DNA of 38,521 nt from Bacteroidota bacterium (GCA_027371665.1 DAHXMP010000478.1:1-38521), one strand, 5' to 3'; numbered from the stretch's first letter, positions 1-8,426 are shown. A program made the numbers and translations. The notes: generated by a model from the sequence alone, not told the origin.

Positions 1-26
1 TCAGTCTTCGACTCCGCTCAGACTGA
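1..26. repeat. Palindromic repeat unit at window edge
   Basis: Perfect 7-bp inverted repeat TCAGTCT / AGACTGA around a 12-base loop, tcgactccgctc. The loop resembles a dispersed intergenic palindrome that I recall as common in Bacteroidota genomes; that resemblance is from memory. It lies just before a terminator and codes for nothing obvious. The window edge may truncate it. Confidence 0.45.
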
Positions 27-62
27 CACTGTTAGTACATAATTATTAGATGATAAATAATC

Positions 63-99
63 AAGCCTGCCGTTCCTCATGTTTCGGCAGGCTTTTTTT
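63..99 (+). terminator. Rho-independent terminator
   Basis: A perfect 10-bp stem, AAGCCTGCCG / CGGCAGGCTT, with a 12-base loop is followed by a run of seven to eight T. It would end a gene lying before the window. Its stem core, AAGCCTGC/GCAGGCTT, recurs in the terminator at 19932-19963. Confidence 0.8.
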
Positions 100-128
100 C
101 ATTATAGGTTAATTGAATTATAAATTCA

Positions 129-136
129 TATCTTTG
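129..136 (+). promoter_or_regulatory. Candidate -7 box of the MFS gene
   Basis: TATCTTTG fits the Bacteroidota -7 consensus TAnnTTTG and sits 33 bases before the ATG of the MFS gene, just after the terminator. No well-spaced TTG -33 box is visible, so this is a weak call. Confidence 0.35.
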
Positions 137-168
137 CAAAATAATTTTTTTGATTAAATTTTAAAGCA

Positions 169-1476
169 ATGCCTGAAACAAAACCCGGCAGAAGAAATCC
201 CTGGCTTTTCGTGCCTACCCAGTATTTTGCCGAAGGCATCCCCTGGGTTCTCGTCAACCAGTTGTCTTCGGCAATGTATAAGTCTCTCCAGGCAACGAAT
301 GTATTCATCGGCTTCACGAGTTTCCTGTATCTGCCCTGGTCATTGAAGCTTTTCTGGGGACCTGTCGTTGACTCTTACCTCACGAAAAGGAAATGGGTAA
401 TCCTGATGCAGCTTGCCCTTGGCATCTGCTTTGTCCTGCTTGCTTCGGTGATTCATCTGAGCGGTTTTCTCCATATTTCATTAATCATTTTTACGATAAT
501 TGCCTTTCTTTCCGCAACCCACGACATAGCAACAGACGGCTTTTATCTCCATGCCCTCGACAACAAAGAGCAGGCTTTTTTCACGGGAATAAGAAGCACT
601 TTTTACAGGGTAGCAATGATATTTGCCGGAGGCTTGCTCGTTGCCGTTGCCGGTTGGCTCGGTGCAAGCACGGGGAATATCAAATTCGGATGGACAATCG
701 GCTTCGTTATAGCAGCTACGGTTTTTACGGGATTGTATATTTATCATACTCTCATTCTTCCTTATCCTGAAACCGATATGCCGGTAAAAGAAAAATCGGG
801 AAGAATGCCTTACAAGCAAATTTTTGCAGAATATTTCACCCAGAGAAAAATAGGCATTATTCTAGCATTTATACTCCTTTACCGCTTCGGCGAGGCAATG
901 CTCCTGAAAATGGTTCAGCCGTTTTTTCTCGATAAAGCCGTAGCCGGGGGGCTTGGCTTAGGTTTGAGCGAAGTCGGCATTTATTACGGGACTGTCGGAA
1001 TCATCGCCCTTCTTGCAGGCGGTATCCTTGGCGGCTGGCTGATTAAAAAATACAATCTGAAAAAGTTAATTTGGCTCTGTGCTTTTAGTATGAACATACC
1101 TGTCCTCTTATTTATTTATATGGCTGCGGCACATCCACTGAATTTAGTCAGTATTGATTTCAGTTGGCTATTCGGAGGCAGTGCAGTCCTGAGATTTCAC
1201 CCGGTTATTCAAACATGTATAATAATCGAACAATTCGGCTATGGTTTCGGTTTCACGGCATATATGGTTTATCTTCTTTACATTTCAAAGGGTAAGTATA
1301 AAACCTCGCATTATGCAATATCAACCGGAATAATGGCTGTCGGAATGATGGTCCCCGGCTTTATCAGCGGAGTAATTCAGCAGGCAGTCGGCTATCTATG
1401 GTTTTTCTCAATCAGTGCGGTTTTGACGATACCGGGCATGTTCGTAATCCTTTTTCTCCCCTTCGATTTTGAGTAA
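169..1476 (+). CDS. MFS transporter, AmpG/PAT-like
   Basis: Predicted inner-membrane major facilitator protein of 435 residues with about twelve hydrophobic segments. The N-terminal part, PTQYFAEGIPWVLVNQLSS, followed by LPWSLKLFWGPVVDSY, is the typical first repeat of the AmpG-like (peptide-acetyl-CoA transporter, PAT) branch, where the first-loop Asp in GPVVD is conserved. A short charged stretch near residues 200-215 separates the two six-helix halves. AmpG proteins import muropeptides, but this branch in Bacteroidota is broad, so the substrate is not assigned. The ATG at 169 was chosen because the sequence is family-like almost from the first residue. The gene stands alone: a terminator lies upstream and repeats follow it. 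Confidence 0.82.
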   Translation: MPETKPGRRNPWLFVPTQYFAEGIPWVLVNQLSSAMYKSLQATNVFIGFTSFLYLPWSLKLFWGPVVDSYLTKRKWVILMQLALGICFVLLASVIHLSGFLHISLIIFTIIAFLSATHDIATDGFYLHALDNKEQAFFTGIRSTFYRVAMIFAGGLLVAVAGWLGASTGNIKFGWTIGFVIAATVFTGLYIYHTLILPYPETDMPVKEKSGRMPYKQIFAEYFTQRKIGIILAFILLYRFGEAMLLKMVQPFFLDKAVAGGLGLGLSEVGIYYGTVGIIALLAGGILGGWLIKKYNLKKLIWLCAFSMNIPVLLFIYMAAAHPLNLVSIDFSWLFGGSAVLRFHPVIQTCIIIEQFGYGFGFTAYMVYLLYISKGKYKTSHYAISTGIMAVGMMVPGFISGVIQQAVGYLWFFSISAVLTIPGMFVILFLPFDFE

Positions 1477-1507
1477 TAGTTATCCGAATTTTTATTATAT
1501 TTATTTT

Positions 1508-1590
1508 GTTACAGATATTCAACTTCTATGGAGTTGTAGCAGGTCATGAGTAAGATTGATGTTACAGATATTCAACTCCTACGGAGTTGT
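1508..1590. repeat. Two near-identical 30-bp palindromic repeats
   Basis: Copies at 1508-1537 and 1561-1590 share 28 of 30 bases, beginning GTTACAGATATTCAACT. The second copy contains CAACTCC-TAC-GGAGTTG, a 7-bp perfect stem. The first has CAACTTC-TAT-GGAGTTG, which still pairs through one G:T. The 23-base spacer is unrelated. This looks like a small dispersed intergenic element. The second copy lies in an open frame leading into the MqnA-like gene. Confidence 0.75.
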
Positions 1591-1645
1591 TGTTAAGGAG
1601 ATAAATCCGGGCATTAAAATCTCCATAATTAATAACCAAGATAAT

Positions 1646-2422
1646 ATGATAAAACTGGCTATACCAAAAAATAAAATATACGATGAACTTCTGATTGATT
1701 CTGAGAAAATCGGGAGTACGGACGGAATTGAAATAATCCGTGCAAACGAAAACGAATGTTCACGACTGATGCTTAATAACATGGTAAGTGCGGCACTGTT
1801 GACACCAATCGGCTACGGCAGCGGAATGTATCAGGCTGATTACAGGATTATTCCCGCTTCTGTACTTGTTTCGGAAGCCTATACTTCGCTGGCTTCCATT
1901 TTTTTTAAAAAGGACATGCGATTCGTAAAAAAATTCACTACTAATGCACCTGATGATTTTATAATAATTATCGGCAGGTTACTGCTCGCTGAAAAATACA
2001 ATCTTTTTCCCGAATCTGAGCACCGGGATTTAAGCGAAACGGAAATTATTAATACCAGCGAAACATCTATTGTCTGGGGAGGAAGCAAAGCCGGCGATAC
2101 GGCTCTCGACATAAGCGAAGAATGGCACGATATTCACGATTTGCCTCTTCCGCTCGCTTTCTGGGTATGCAGGGCAGAAGAACATCCCGAAAATTTAATT
2201 CAGATTATTGAAAGCATATCAGCAAAAAATTCCGAAAAAATTATTTCCGAACAAAACGGGCCCGGTAAAAAACATTTCCAGAGGCAGGGAAGATTGATAA
2301 TGAAATGGAACGAAGATATAGCACACGCCCTCGAATTAACAATGCACTTTCTTTATTATCACAGAATTTTTGCAGATATTCCCGCCGTAAAGGTTCTCGG
2401 CAGGGATGAAGAACACAAATAA
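1646..2422 (+). CDS. MqnA/MqnD-like protein (chorismate dehydratase family)
   Basis: 258-residue protein resembling the MqnA/MqnD periplasmic-binding-fold family; MqnA is chorismate dehydratase, the first step of futalosine menaquinone synthesis. The best signature is DISEEWHDIHDLPLPLAFWV near residues 155-175, matching the family's DLxxxWxxxTGLPFxFAxW motif. Earlier, ADYRIIPASVLVSEAY is family-like, and the end (HFLYYHRIF) matches the usual helical tail. The N-terminus is divergent and lacks the usual opening with NxxP. The frame is open back to a TTG at 1556 and ATG at 1559, but those codons fall at and around the palindromic repeat, so ATG 1646 (MIKLAIPKNKI) is preferred. It could instead be a non-MqnA solute-binding relative. 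No other mqn gene is in the window. Confidence 0.6.
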   Translation: MIKLAIPKNKIYDELLIDSEKIGSTDGIEIIRANENECSRLMLNNMVSAALLTPIGYGSGMYQADYRIIPASVLVSEAYTSLASIFFKKDMRFVKKFTTNAPDDFIIIIGRLLLAEKYNLFPESEHRDLSETEIINTSETSIVWGGSKAGDTALDISEEWHDIHDLPLPLAFWVCRAEEHPENLIQIIESISAKNSEKIISEQNGPGKKHFQRQGRLIMKWNEDIAHALELTMHFLYYHRIFADIPAVKVLGRDEEHK

Positions 2423-2425
2423 GAA

Positions 2426-3157
2426 TCAGAAATTATTATCGAGTATATTAGGGAGCATTGCCTTCCATGTTTTCCAATTATGACCGTATTCTTTTCCCCA
2501 TATACAAAGCTTATGCGGAATACCTTTTCCGTTCAAAATATCCGATAAGTGATTTGAGTTTTCGGGATATTCATTTTCACCGCTTCCGGAAAGAATATAG
2601 CAATGTTTTTTATTGACGAGGAAGGAGAGCCAGTAGCTGTCAGTTAGGTTCGGCAGATAATGTATCGGTGAATTGAAATAGCAGTTATCGTCAAAATAGC
2701 CTCTTGTATAATGCTCGATATTATATGTTCCGCTCATCGCAATCACGCCGTAAAGTATGTCGGGCCTTCGGAAATATGTGTTAGCAGCATGATATGCACC
2801 CATCGAAGCACCTGCCGCTATAATCGGTACAGGTCCTCCGCATTCGCCGAAAATAAAAGGTACGACTTCTTCTATAATGAAGTTATTATATTGATAATGC
2901 CTGTCAGACTTTTCCTTTGGAGTAATTTTGTCGTCCAGCCAGCTTTCATAATTTACACCGGGAACAGAAAATACTTTAAACTTCCCTTTATTGATTCCGT
3001 TAGAAATAGATTCGATTAATTCAAATTTTTCGTTTTCAAGATGGTCATCCGAAAATGTAGGGAACAGCAGAAGAGCAAATCCATATCTTCCGTAAACAGC
3101 AATTTCGATATTCTTTGACAAATGAGTACTCCTGAAGGAGTGTATTTCTTTTTGCAT
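2426..3157 (-). CDS. Esterase-family alpha/beta hydrolase
   Basis: 243-residue cytoplasmic protein of the esterase D-like (PF00756/COG4947-type) hydrolases. The nucleophile elbow GASMG places the serine at residue 118, and His226 in YGHNWKTW is the likely catalytic base. The acid is probably Glu194 or Glu196 in GSGENEYPEN, which is inference. The N-terminus, EIHSFRSTHLSKNIEIAVYG, and the stretch NYESWLDDK are typical for the family, so the ATG at 3157 is well supported. No signal peptide is seen. It is the last gene of the minus-strand series, 84 bases after the thiamine pyrophosphokinase gene, and meets the MqnA-like gene tail to tail with a 3-base gap. The substrate is unknown. Confidence 0.75.
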   Translation of the reverse strand: MQKEIHSFRSTHLSKNIEIAVYGRYGFALLLFPTFSDDHLENEKFELIESISNGINKGKFKVFSVPGVNYESWLDDKITPKEKSDRHYQYNNFIIEEVVPFIFGECGGPVPIIAAGASMGAYHAANTYFRRPDILYGVIAMSGTYNIEHYTRGYFDDNCYFNSPIHYLPNLTDSYWLSFLVNKKHCYILSGSGENEYPENSNHLSDILNGKGIPHKLCIWGKEYGHNWKTWKAMLPNILDNNF

Positions 3158-3241
3158 AAATTTTTAGAGGATATTAATAATTTTTTTTTATAATATTTAT
3201 AAAACGTATTAAACATTTTTTAGTGTATGTTAACGAAATTT

Positions 3242-3928
3242 TCAAACTTCAAAATCCGGTGCATATGGAAATCTCTCGTCAATAAATAGAAGAAGGCTCC
3301 CTTCGTGGATTGTTATCCCGAAATTACCTGTTACTGCAATGTTCCTTGCACCTTCCCTTCTGCCAAGCTCCAAAATTTCGTTTTTAAGTTCCCATTTTAA
3401 TCCTTTTGTAGATAATAATGTCCGCTGCTGAGGTAGTAAAGACACCAACTCGCCCTTTTTCAAATCCATGGTGAAAGAGTTAAAAACAGGTATTCCATAA
3501 CGTTTTTTGTCATAAATGCATAGATTCATTTCTCTGGCGAAACGCATTAACACACTCCAGTTATTTAGCGTATGTTCGAGTTCGCCGCCATGAAAGCCGA
3601 ATACCAGTAGTTTATTAAATCCTTTCTTTTTTGCGAATCGCAAAACTTTCTCAAAATCGTTGGTTTCCTGCTCCGTTTCCTTTATGATTTTCGATTTATC
3701 GCTGATTGAAGCAGAGAGTGGATTAGTATAAAATGTATCGAGGTCCCCGACGACGAAATCGGGCATGATATCCATTTTAATCAGCTTGATTGCGGCTCCA
3801 TCGGCAGCCAGCAATGGAATTTCAGGGAATTTTGAAAATATAGGTTTACCCGGTAGTTTTGTGTCGAGGCAAATTATCGCATCAAATCTCTTTTTCCCAA
3901 ATGTTATTTTATTTAATCTCTTTTGCAT
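3242..3928 (-). CDS. thiN: Thiamine pyrophosphokinase
   Basis: Makes thiamine diphosphate from thiamine and ATP. The 228-residue protein carries the family motifs in order: AADGAA (residues 41-46), PDFVVGDLDT (56-65, metal-binding Asp residues), ETEQETNDFEKVL (84-96, the conserved D/E-Q-x-TDxxK-like block), and GGELEHTLNN (114-123, the GxxDHxxxN block with Glu-Leu-Glu-His here). The C-terminal half is a beta-rich thiamine-binding domain with the expected GLKWELKNE and GARNIAV-like strands. It starts 3 bases after the stop of the epimerase-like gene, so the two are probably translated from one message. No TPP riboswitch was noticed upstream. Confidence 0.85.
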   Translation of the reverse strand: MQKRLNKITFGKKRFDAIICLDTKLPGKPIFSKFPEIPLLAADGAAIKLIKMDIMPDFVVGDLDTFYTNPLSASISDKSKIIKETEQETNDFEKVLRFAKKKGFNKLLVFGFHGGELEHTLNNWSVLMRFAREMNLCIYDKKRYGIPVFNSFTMDLKKGELVSLLPQQRTLLSTKGLKWELKNEILELGRREGARNIAVTGNFGITIHEGSLLLFIDERFPYAPDFEV

Positions 3929-3931
3929 AAT

Positions 3932-4957
3932 TCATTTATCTATGATGAGTTCATAGTTGCCGTAAAAATTTTTCCTCATTTCGAAATCTCTGTACCTGCC
4001 ATTTTTGAATGCAGTTATCAAATCTACAATAGAATTTTCAATTCTGAATTTTGGCTTGAAGTCCAATTCTTTTAAAATTTTACCGAATGAAACTCTGTAA
4101 TTTCTCGGGTCGAAGCCACCCTCCCTGTATTTTACCTTCCCGTCCGGAATGAACTTCAATATTTTATCAACAATCATTTTCTTTGTATAATTTTCTTCGT
4201 TGCTACCGACGTTATAAACCTTGCCGCGGATTTTGTCGCCGGGTGTTTCCAATGCTTTAATGATTGCATCGGAGATGTCCGATATGTGGCAGTAAGGGCG
4301 CCAGGTATTTTCATCGTAAACGAGAAGTTCATTACCTAAAGCAAGTTCCCTCGTAAACTCTGAAATTGTCAGGTCGAACCTCATTCTTTCCGAAATTCCG
4401 TAAGCAGTGGCACACCTTAGAATTACAGGACAAAAGTTAAATTCATCTTTATTAGCCAGGATAAAATTTTCAACAGCTACTTTATTTTTTGCATAAATTG
4501 ACTGGGGATTTAATCCTGAATTTTCATCGGCTGGAGTATCGTCTGTTCTTAAGCCGTAATTACTGCATGTAGATAAAAAAATGAATTTATCAATTTTCAG
4601 GTTTTTTATATGGTTTATCAATTTTATGGGGCCGTACTCGTTGATTTTTACCGCAATCTCAGGGTATTTTTTGCTGATTGGGTCACCGACAAGTGCGGCA
4701 AGTAAAATTACAGAGCTTGTATTATCGAGTGCTGTTTTTATCGTTCCGTCATCGGTAAAATCTCCCTGAATGAAAGTGAAATCGGGATTCTCACTTAATG
4801 CTGCAATTGATGAAAAATTGTCATAAAGAAGATAATCGAGAACCTTAACTTTATAATTTTGCATCAGAAGCTTTCGAACAAGCACCGAACCTATGTAGCC
4901 TGCACCGCCTATAACGATAATTTTTCCGGTTTTATCCCGTTCTTCAGTAGTATTCAT
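3932..4957 (-). CDS. NAD-dependent epimerase/dehydratase, sugar-nucleotide type
   Basis: Extended short-chain dehydrogenase of 341 residues. The Rossmann motif GGAGYIG is at 17-23, an acidic residue follows at the end of the second strand (VLDY), a Ser/Thr pair sits in LSTCSNYG (129-135), and the catalytic YxxxK is Tyr155-Lys159 in YAKNK. These are hallmarks of the WcaG/GalE-like NDP-sugar epimerases and dehydratases. The substrate cannot be read from the sequence. The stop is TGA, which supports the standard code here. It lies 37 bases downstream of a TylF-type methyltransferase and just before thiN, so it may act on a nucleotide sugar for envelope glycan or secondary metabolism. Confidence 0.82.
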   Translation of the reverse strand: MNTTEERDKTGKIIVIGGAGYIGSVLVRKLLMQNYKVKVLDYLLYDNFSSIAALSENPDFTFIQGDFTDDGTIKTALDNTSSVILLAALVGDPISKKYPEIAVKINEYGPIKLINHIKNLKIDKFIFLSTCSNYGLRTDDTPADENSGLNPQSIYAKNKVAVENFILANKDEFNFCPVILRCATAYGISERMRFDLTISEFTRELALGNELLVYDENTWRPYCHISDISDAIIKALETPGDKIRGKVYNVGSNEENYTKKMIVDKILKFIPDGKVKYREGGFDPRNYRVSFGKILKELDFKPKFRIENSIVDLITAFKNGRYRDFEMRKNFYGNYELIIDK

Positions 4958-4994
4958 ATTAATGACAGTAATTCATATCACAAATTCAATTGAT

Positions 4995-5660
4995 TTAATA
5001 TTCTGTTTTCCTGAAATAAACCGGTATGTGGCTGAAAGTGAATTTGCTCATTTTAATTTTTTTCCCGGCAAAGAATTCATCTACTGCTCTCGTTTCTCCA
5101 AATACGGTTGAATAGTCATCGAGAACAATCAATCCCGATGGAATGACTTTGTCGTATAAATTTTTCAGAATTGTCATAGTCGGTTCATAAACATCAACGT
5201 CAATGTGAAGCATAGCGATTTTCAATTGGGGATTATTATTAACATAAATAGGAACGGTTTTGTTAATATCGCCTTTGATTAGTTCAAAATTTGTGATGTT
5301 TTTAAATTGAAGCACTTTTTTCAATTCCGAGTCTGAAATTCCCATGCCCGACGATTTGTCATGCTCCCTGGCATACTTGTCGTCTTCCAAATTTTCCTGT
5401 TTAGGAAATTTGCCGAATGCATCGAAGCCGATTATTTTTCTTGAGTGAGTACTTTCGAACAAGTTACGGAATGTTGCAAAACGTAAAAATGAGGCTCCTT
5501 TGAAGACACCACATTCAACAATATGACCGGGAAGATTCATAATCTGTAAATACAGCCTGTAATGAGCGAGGAACTTGCCTGTTCTCTTTATATCGGATGT
5601 CAGGTAAAATCCGTTCTCGTAATCGAAAGCTTTTTTCGTATCATAATTGAATAGTTTCAT
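4995..5660 (-). CDS. TylF/MycF-like O-methyltransferase
   Basis: 221-residue SAM-dependent methyltransferase of the macrocin O-methyltransferase type (PF05711). SAM motif I is VECGVFKGAS (residues 48-57), followed by GFDAFGKFP (78-86). The metal-binding and catalytic stretch is HIDVDVYEP (152-160) with LDDY at 180-183. Characterised relatives methylate sugar hydroxyls, and its position upstream of a sugar-nucleotide epimerase-like gene suggests a sugar substrate; this is inference. It could equally act on another hydroxylated small molecule. The gap of 141 bases to holA contains no further gene. Confidence 0.8.
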   Translation of the reverse strand: MKLFNYDTKKAFDYENGFYLTSDIKRTGKFLAHYRLYLQIMNLPGHIVECGVFKGASFLRFATFRNLFESTHSRKIIGFDAFGKFPKQENLEDDKYAREHDKSSGMGISDSELKKVLQFKNITNFELIKGDINKTVPIYVNNNPQLKIAMLHIDVDVYEPTMTILKNLYDKVIPSGLIVLDDYSTVFGETRAVDEFFAGKKIKMSKFTFSHIPVYFRKTEY

Positions 5661-5801
5661 AAATAATCCCAGAATAATTGTACATTAACAATGCAAGTTA
5701 AAAACTTTATTATTGGTATGCAAAGGATTAATTCGCCTTGTAATTATAATGAATTTTACCGGATAGGAGAGATAAAAGAATTGAAATTAATATGTATTTG
5801 A

Positions 5802-6884
5802 TTACTTTTTCATTATTCTGATTAGCATGTCCTGCATTAAGTAAAGACTGTCAACAGATACTGATTTAAGTTTTTCGTCAGTTTCGCACATTATTGAAAA
5901 TGCATTTTCGATTTCAGAAGGTTTATAAAAGCTCAAAGCTTGAAGATATTCATTAACAAAATATGGGCTGATGCCGACTTTGGTAGCGAGCTGGAATTGA
6001 TTGTTTGTTTTTCCGGACTCTTCGATTAATTTCCATAATGCAAAAAAATATCTTGTTAGCATAGTCATAATCAACATTTCCTGCCGGTCGGCTTCAAGCA
6101 TGTTTTCAAGAGTTTTCAAAGCTTCGGGGAGACGCCTTTTACCGATAGCTTTTTGAAGCTCGAATATATTATTTACCCGCGAGGAACCGATAACAAAATG
6201 AATATCTTCCATGCTGATTTCATCCTTGTCCCCTGAGTAAGTCAGTAACTTTTCAATTTCACCGTTTAACTCCCTTAAAGATGGATTGGTCTGGGCAACA
6301 AGCAATTCCAGGGCTTCGGGTTCAATTTTTTTACCTAATTCCTTAATTCTTTTGGCTACCCACTGAGGCATTTCTGATTCATAAACCTTTGGAAATTCCA
6401 TCCACTCATGCTTTTCGAGAAGTGAATTATAGGGAAATTTGGTATCTTTGATAAGTTTATCTAATTTTGCTTTACTTTTATAAGAATTTGCAAAACCCTT
6501 CAGTTTATCGTCAATAGATAGAAGAACCAGAAATGTTGAATTATTAGGCGATTCCATATAATTCAGGAATTTTACATATTCGTTAGATTTTGTCGAAGTC
6601 CTGCCGCTGAAAAGGCTTTCAAATCTTTTAACTGCAACCGTTCGTCTTTGTGAAAGGAAAGGCAGATTGTTACAGCTATCCATTATTGTATCAATTGCTG
6701 TGGAAGGTTTCATTTCGTCAATATCAAATATTTCCAGGTCATATTTCGAACCTTCGTCAGGGCAGACAATACCTATCAGTTTTTTATATGATTCTTCAAC
6801 AAGAAAATCCTCTTCGCCGAAGAGCAGCAGAATCGGCGGCAGTTCTTTCATTTCGAATAATTGTCCTATATTTTCAATCATCAA
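5802..6884 (-). CDS. holA: DNA polymerase III delta subunit
   Basis: Clamp-loader wrench subunit, 360 residues, usual size for HolA. The opening PPILLLFGEEDFLVEESYKKL is the diagnostic first strand and helix of the delta AAA+-like domain, without a canonical Walker A as expected for delta. Further support comes from RRTVAVKRFESLF (the RVVxVKxxxxL block), the NPSLRELNGEIEKLLTYSG region of the lid domain, and the C-terminal collar domain with MLEADRQEMLIMTMLTRYF and MQDMLIRIMKK. A second Met at codon 2 could equally be the start. It begins only 5 bases after the stop of a receiver-domain gene, so the two are probably co-transcribed. Confidence 0.88.
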   Translation of the reverse strand: MMIENIGQLFEMKELPPILLLFGEEDFLVEESYKKLIGIVCPDEGSKYDLEIFDIDEMKPSTAIDTIMDSCNNLPFLSQRRTVAVKRFESLFSGRTSTKSNEYVKFLNYMESPNNSTFLVLLSIDDKLKGFANSYKSKAKLDKLIKDTKFPYNSLLEKHEWMEFPKVYESEMPQWVAKRIKELGKKIEPEALELLVAQTNPSLRELNGEIEKLLTYSGDKDEISMEDIHFVIGSSRVNNIFELQKAIGKRRLPEALKTLENMLEADRQEMLIMTMLTRYFFALWKLIEESGKTNNQFQLATKVGISPYFVNEYLQALSFYKPSEIENAFSIMCETDEKLKSVSVDSLYLMQDMLIRIMKK

Positions 6885-6889
6885 AGCCT

Positions 6890-7309
6890 CTAAAGCATTT
6901 TAAAGCTGACATCTTTATCAGGTAAAGAAGATATTATCTTTTCAAACTTTTTTAGGATATTATCCGGTGTGTTATCCTTCAAAATATAATCTGTAATATG
7001 TAATTCTGCAAGCTCGACAATGAGCTCTTTATTAGTAAGGACGGTACAGGCTACTACGGGTATGTTTTTAGTAAGTGGCTCCTGTCTTAATATTCTCAAA
7101 GCCGTCAGTCCGTCCATATATGGCATTTCCATATCGAGCACAATCAGTGAAGGGATTTTTGTTTTTAGAAAATCAAATGCTTCCCTCGGGTCGCTAGCTT
7201 CATGGACTGATAATTTGAGTTTTTTCTCAAGAATGGTACGCAAATAGGTCCTGAAAGCCTTGTTGTCATCAACTATTAATATATCATGCTGCCAAAATTC
7301 CCCGCTCAT
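6890..7309 (-). CDS. Single-domain response regulator (CheY-like receiver)
   Basis: 139-residue stand-alone receiver domain. The acidic pocket is Asp14-Asp15 (LIVDDN), the phospho-acceptor is Asp59 (LIVLDMEMPYMDG), the switch Thr is Thr89 (VACTVLT), and Lys111 (DYILKD) completes the active site. There is no output domain, so it must act by protein contact or as a phosphorelay carrier. No histidine kinase lies in the window. It sits between a GumN-type lipoprotein gene (63 bases upstream) and holA (5 bases downstream), a context that does not explain its job. Confidence 0.87.
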   Translation of the reverse strand: MSGEFWQHDILIVDDNKAFRTYLRTILEKKLKLSVHEASDPREAFDFLKTKIPSLIVLDMEMPYMDGLTALRILRQEPLTKNIPVVACTVLTNKELIVELAELHITDYILKDNTPDNILKKFEKIISSLPDKDVSFKML

Positions 7310-7372
7310 TTTTTCCCTCTATAAAAAAATTTTAATATCATTTTTGAAAAAATTATCATCGAATTAATCTGT

Positions 7373-8323
7373 TTATAATTGCTCAATTTTATAAGTTCCT
7401 TTATCGTTTAATAATTTAATGATACCCTTGTTCCCGATAATATGCCCTGCACCGACAACGACAAAATATTTACCGCCATTTTCAAGAAAGTTTTCTATTT
7501 TGCTTTCCATTTTCTTATTTCTGTCGTCAAAAAGTTTTTTAAGGATTTCTTTTAAATTTGGTTCGTTTTCGTTTGGAATGTTCATCAGTTCTTCAAATGT
7601 TTTTGTATCACCTTTTTCCCAGGCATTATACAGCTCATCAACATTTTCTACGGTATTCTTCATGTCTTCGAGTGAGTATTTAACAAAATCATCGGGAAAT
7701 TTATCTATATCGTCGAAAAGGTTCATCTGCTCATCTGCGGTTTCAAGCTCGAGAATCCTTTTTTCATCGGCTTTATCGAGAAAATGTTTGTCAATTCCGT
7801 ATTTTTCGTCGTAACCGTTTGCTTTAAGTTCCATATCAATGAGTATAGTAGCGGCTAACCAGGGTTTTACCTTATTGAAATTGGTTATCGGGATTTTAAA
7901 TTGGGCGAATTTTTCTTTAAGCAAATCAAAGGTTTCCTTTGAAACATTCATCTCGAGTGTGTTGCTGTCCTGGTACATAGCTTTTTTCAGCAGTTCCAAA
8001 GGCTTAACATTATTAATATTAATTTCGACAACGAGATTGTCCGATCCGTCGAAAGCATTCTCGATTTTTTTATCGAGTGGATAAAGGTTCTGCCTTGCAA
8101 TATGAATTGAGCCGAGAAGATAAACAGTTGCTTTACCGGAAGTGATTTTCCACATGAATATCTTGTCTTTACCGCTATGCTGAACCGTCGAGCAGGAGAT
8201 AATAATTAAAAACAGAAGATATAATAATAATCTGACCTTGAATTTTCCCTCTGCAAGAGAAATTAAATGTGCGTACAATTTTCTCTTTAAATTCAATCCG
8301 TAACTTTTCATATTTATCTGCAA
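7373..8323 (-). CDS. TraB/GumN-family lipoprotein
   Basis: 316-residue TraB/GumN-type protein (PF01963). A positively charged start is followed by a hydrophobic segment ending in a lipobox-like IIISC, so Cys44 is the likely lipidated residue and the protein is probably membrane anchored. The leader is long, and a later start would be reasonable. The family motif GSIHIARQNLYPLD follows soon after, and the C-terminal VVGAGHIIGNKGIIKLL block is the second signature. Relatives include Tiki-type metalloproteases using GxxH and E residues; the two GxH sites fit this, but activity is inference. It is the first gene of the minus-strand series, with a candidate -7 box and hairpin upstream. Confidence 0.8.
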   Translation of the reverse strand: MQINMKSYGLNLKRKLYAHLISLAEGKFKVRLLLYLLFLIIISCSTVQHSGKDKIFMWKITSGKATVYLLGSIHIARQNLYPLDKKIENAFDGSDNLVVEININNVKPLELLKKAMYQDSNTLEMNVSKETFDLLKEKFAQFKIPITNFNKVKPWLAATILIDMELKANGYDEKYGIDKHFLDKADEKRILELETADEQMNLFDDIDKFPDDFVKYSLEDMKNTVENVDELYNAWEKGDTKTFEELMNIPNENEPNLKEILKKLFDDRNKKMESKIENFLENGGKYFVVVGAGHIIGNKGIIKLLNDKGTYKIEQL

Positions 8324-8350
8324 TGATAATTCTTCAATTCAACTAACTTA

Positions 8351-8358
8351 CAAAAATA
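8351..8358 (-). promoter_or_regulatory. Candidate -7 box of the GumN-family gene
   Basis: Read on the minus strand this is TATTTTTG, matching TAnnTTTG, 28 bases before the start of the GumN-family gene. No -33 TTG is seen at the usual distance; chance matches are frequent in AT-rich DNA. Confidence 0.33.
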
Positions 8359-8392
8359 GCAATGAGAATTAGAGAAAAAAAGCCATTAGAAG

Positions 8393-8426
8393 TTAGATTC
8401 CTTTAGAAAAAATTTCTAAAATCTAA
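8393..8426. repeat. Imperfect hairpin upstream of the GumN-family gene
   Basis: TTAGAT, then a 3-base bulge tcc, then TTTAGAAA pair with TTTCTAAA and ATCTAA around an AAA loop, giving 14 base pairs. No T-run directly follows on the plus strand. It may be a regulatory or mRNA structure, or the edge of the decayed region to the right. Confidence 0.45.

Noticed and set aside
3120..3145. ACTCC-TGA-AGGAGT-like palindrome in the start of the esterase gene
   Set aside because: The sequence codes for a conserved N-terminal part of the esterase family, so it is not an inserted repeat.
7419..7814. Long open frame antisense to the GumN-family gene
   Set aside because: Low-complexity Ser/Phe-rich shadow of the GumN coding strand.
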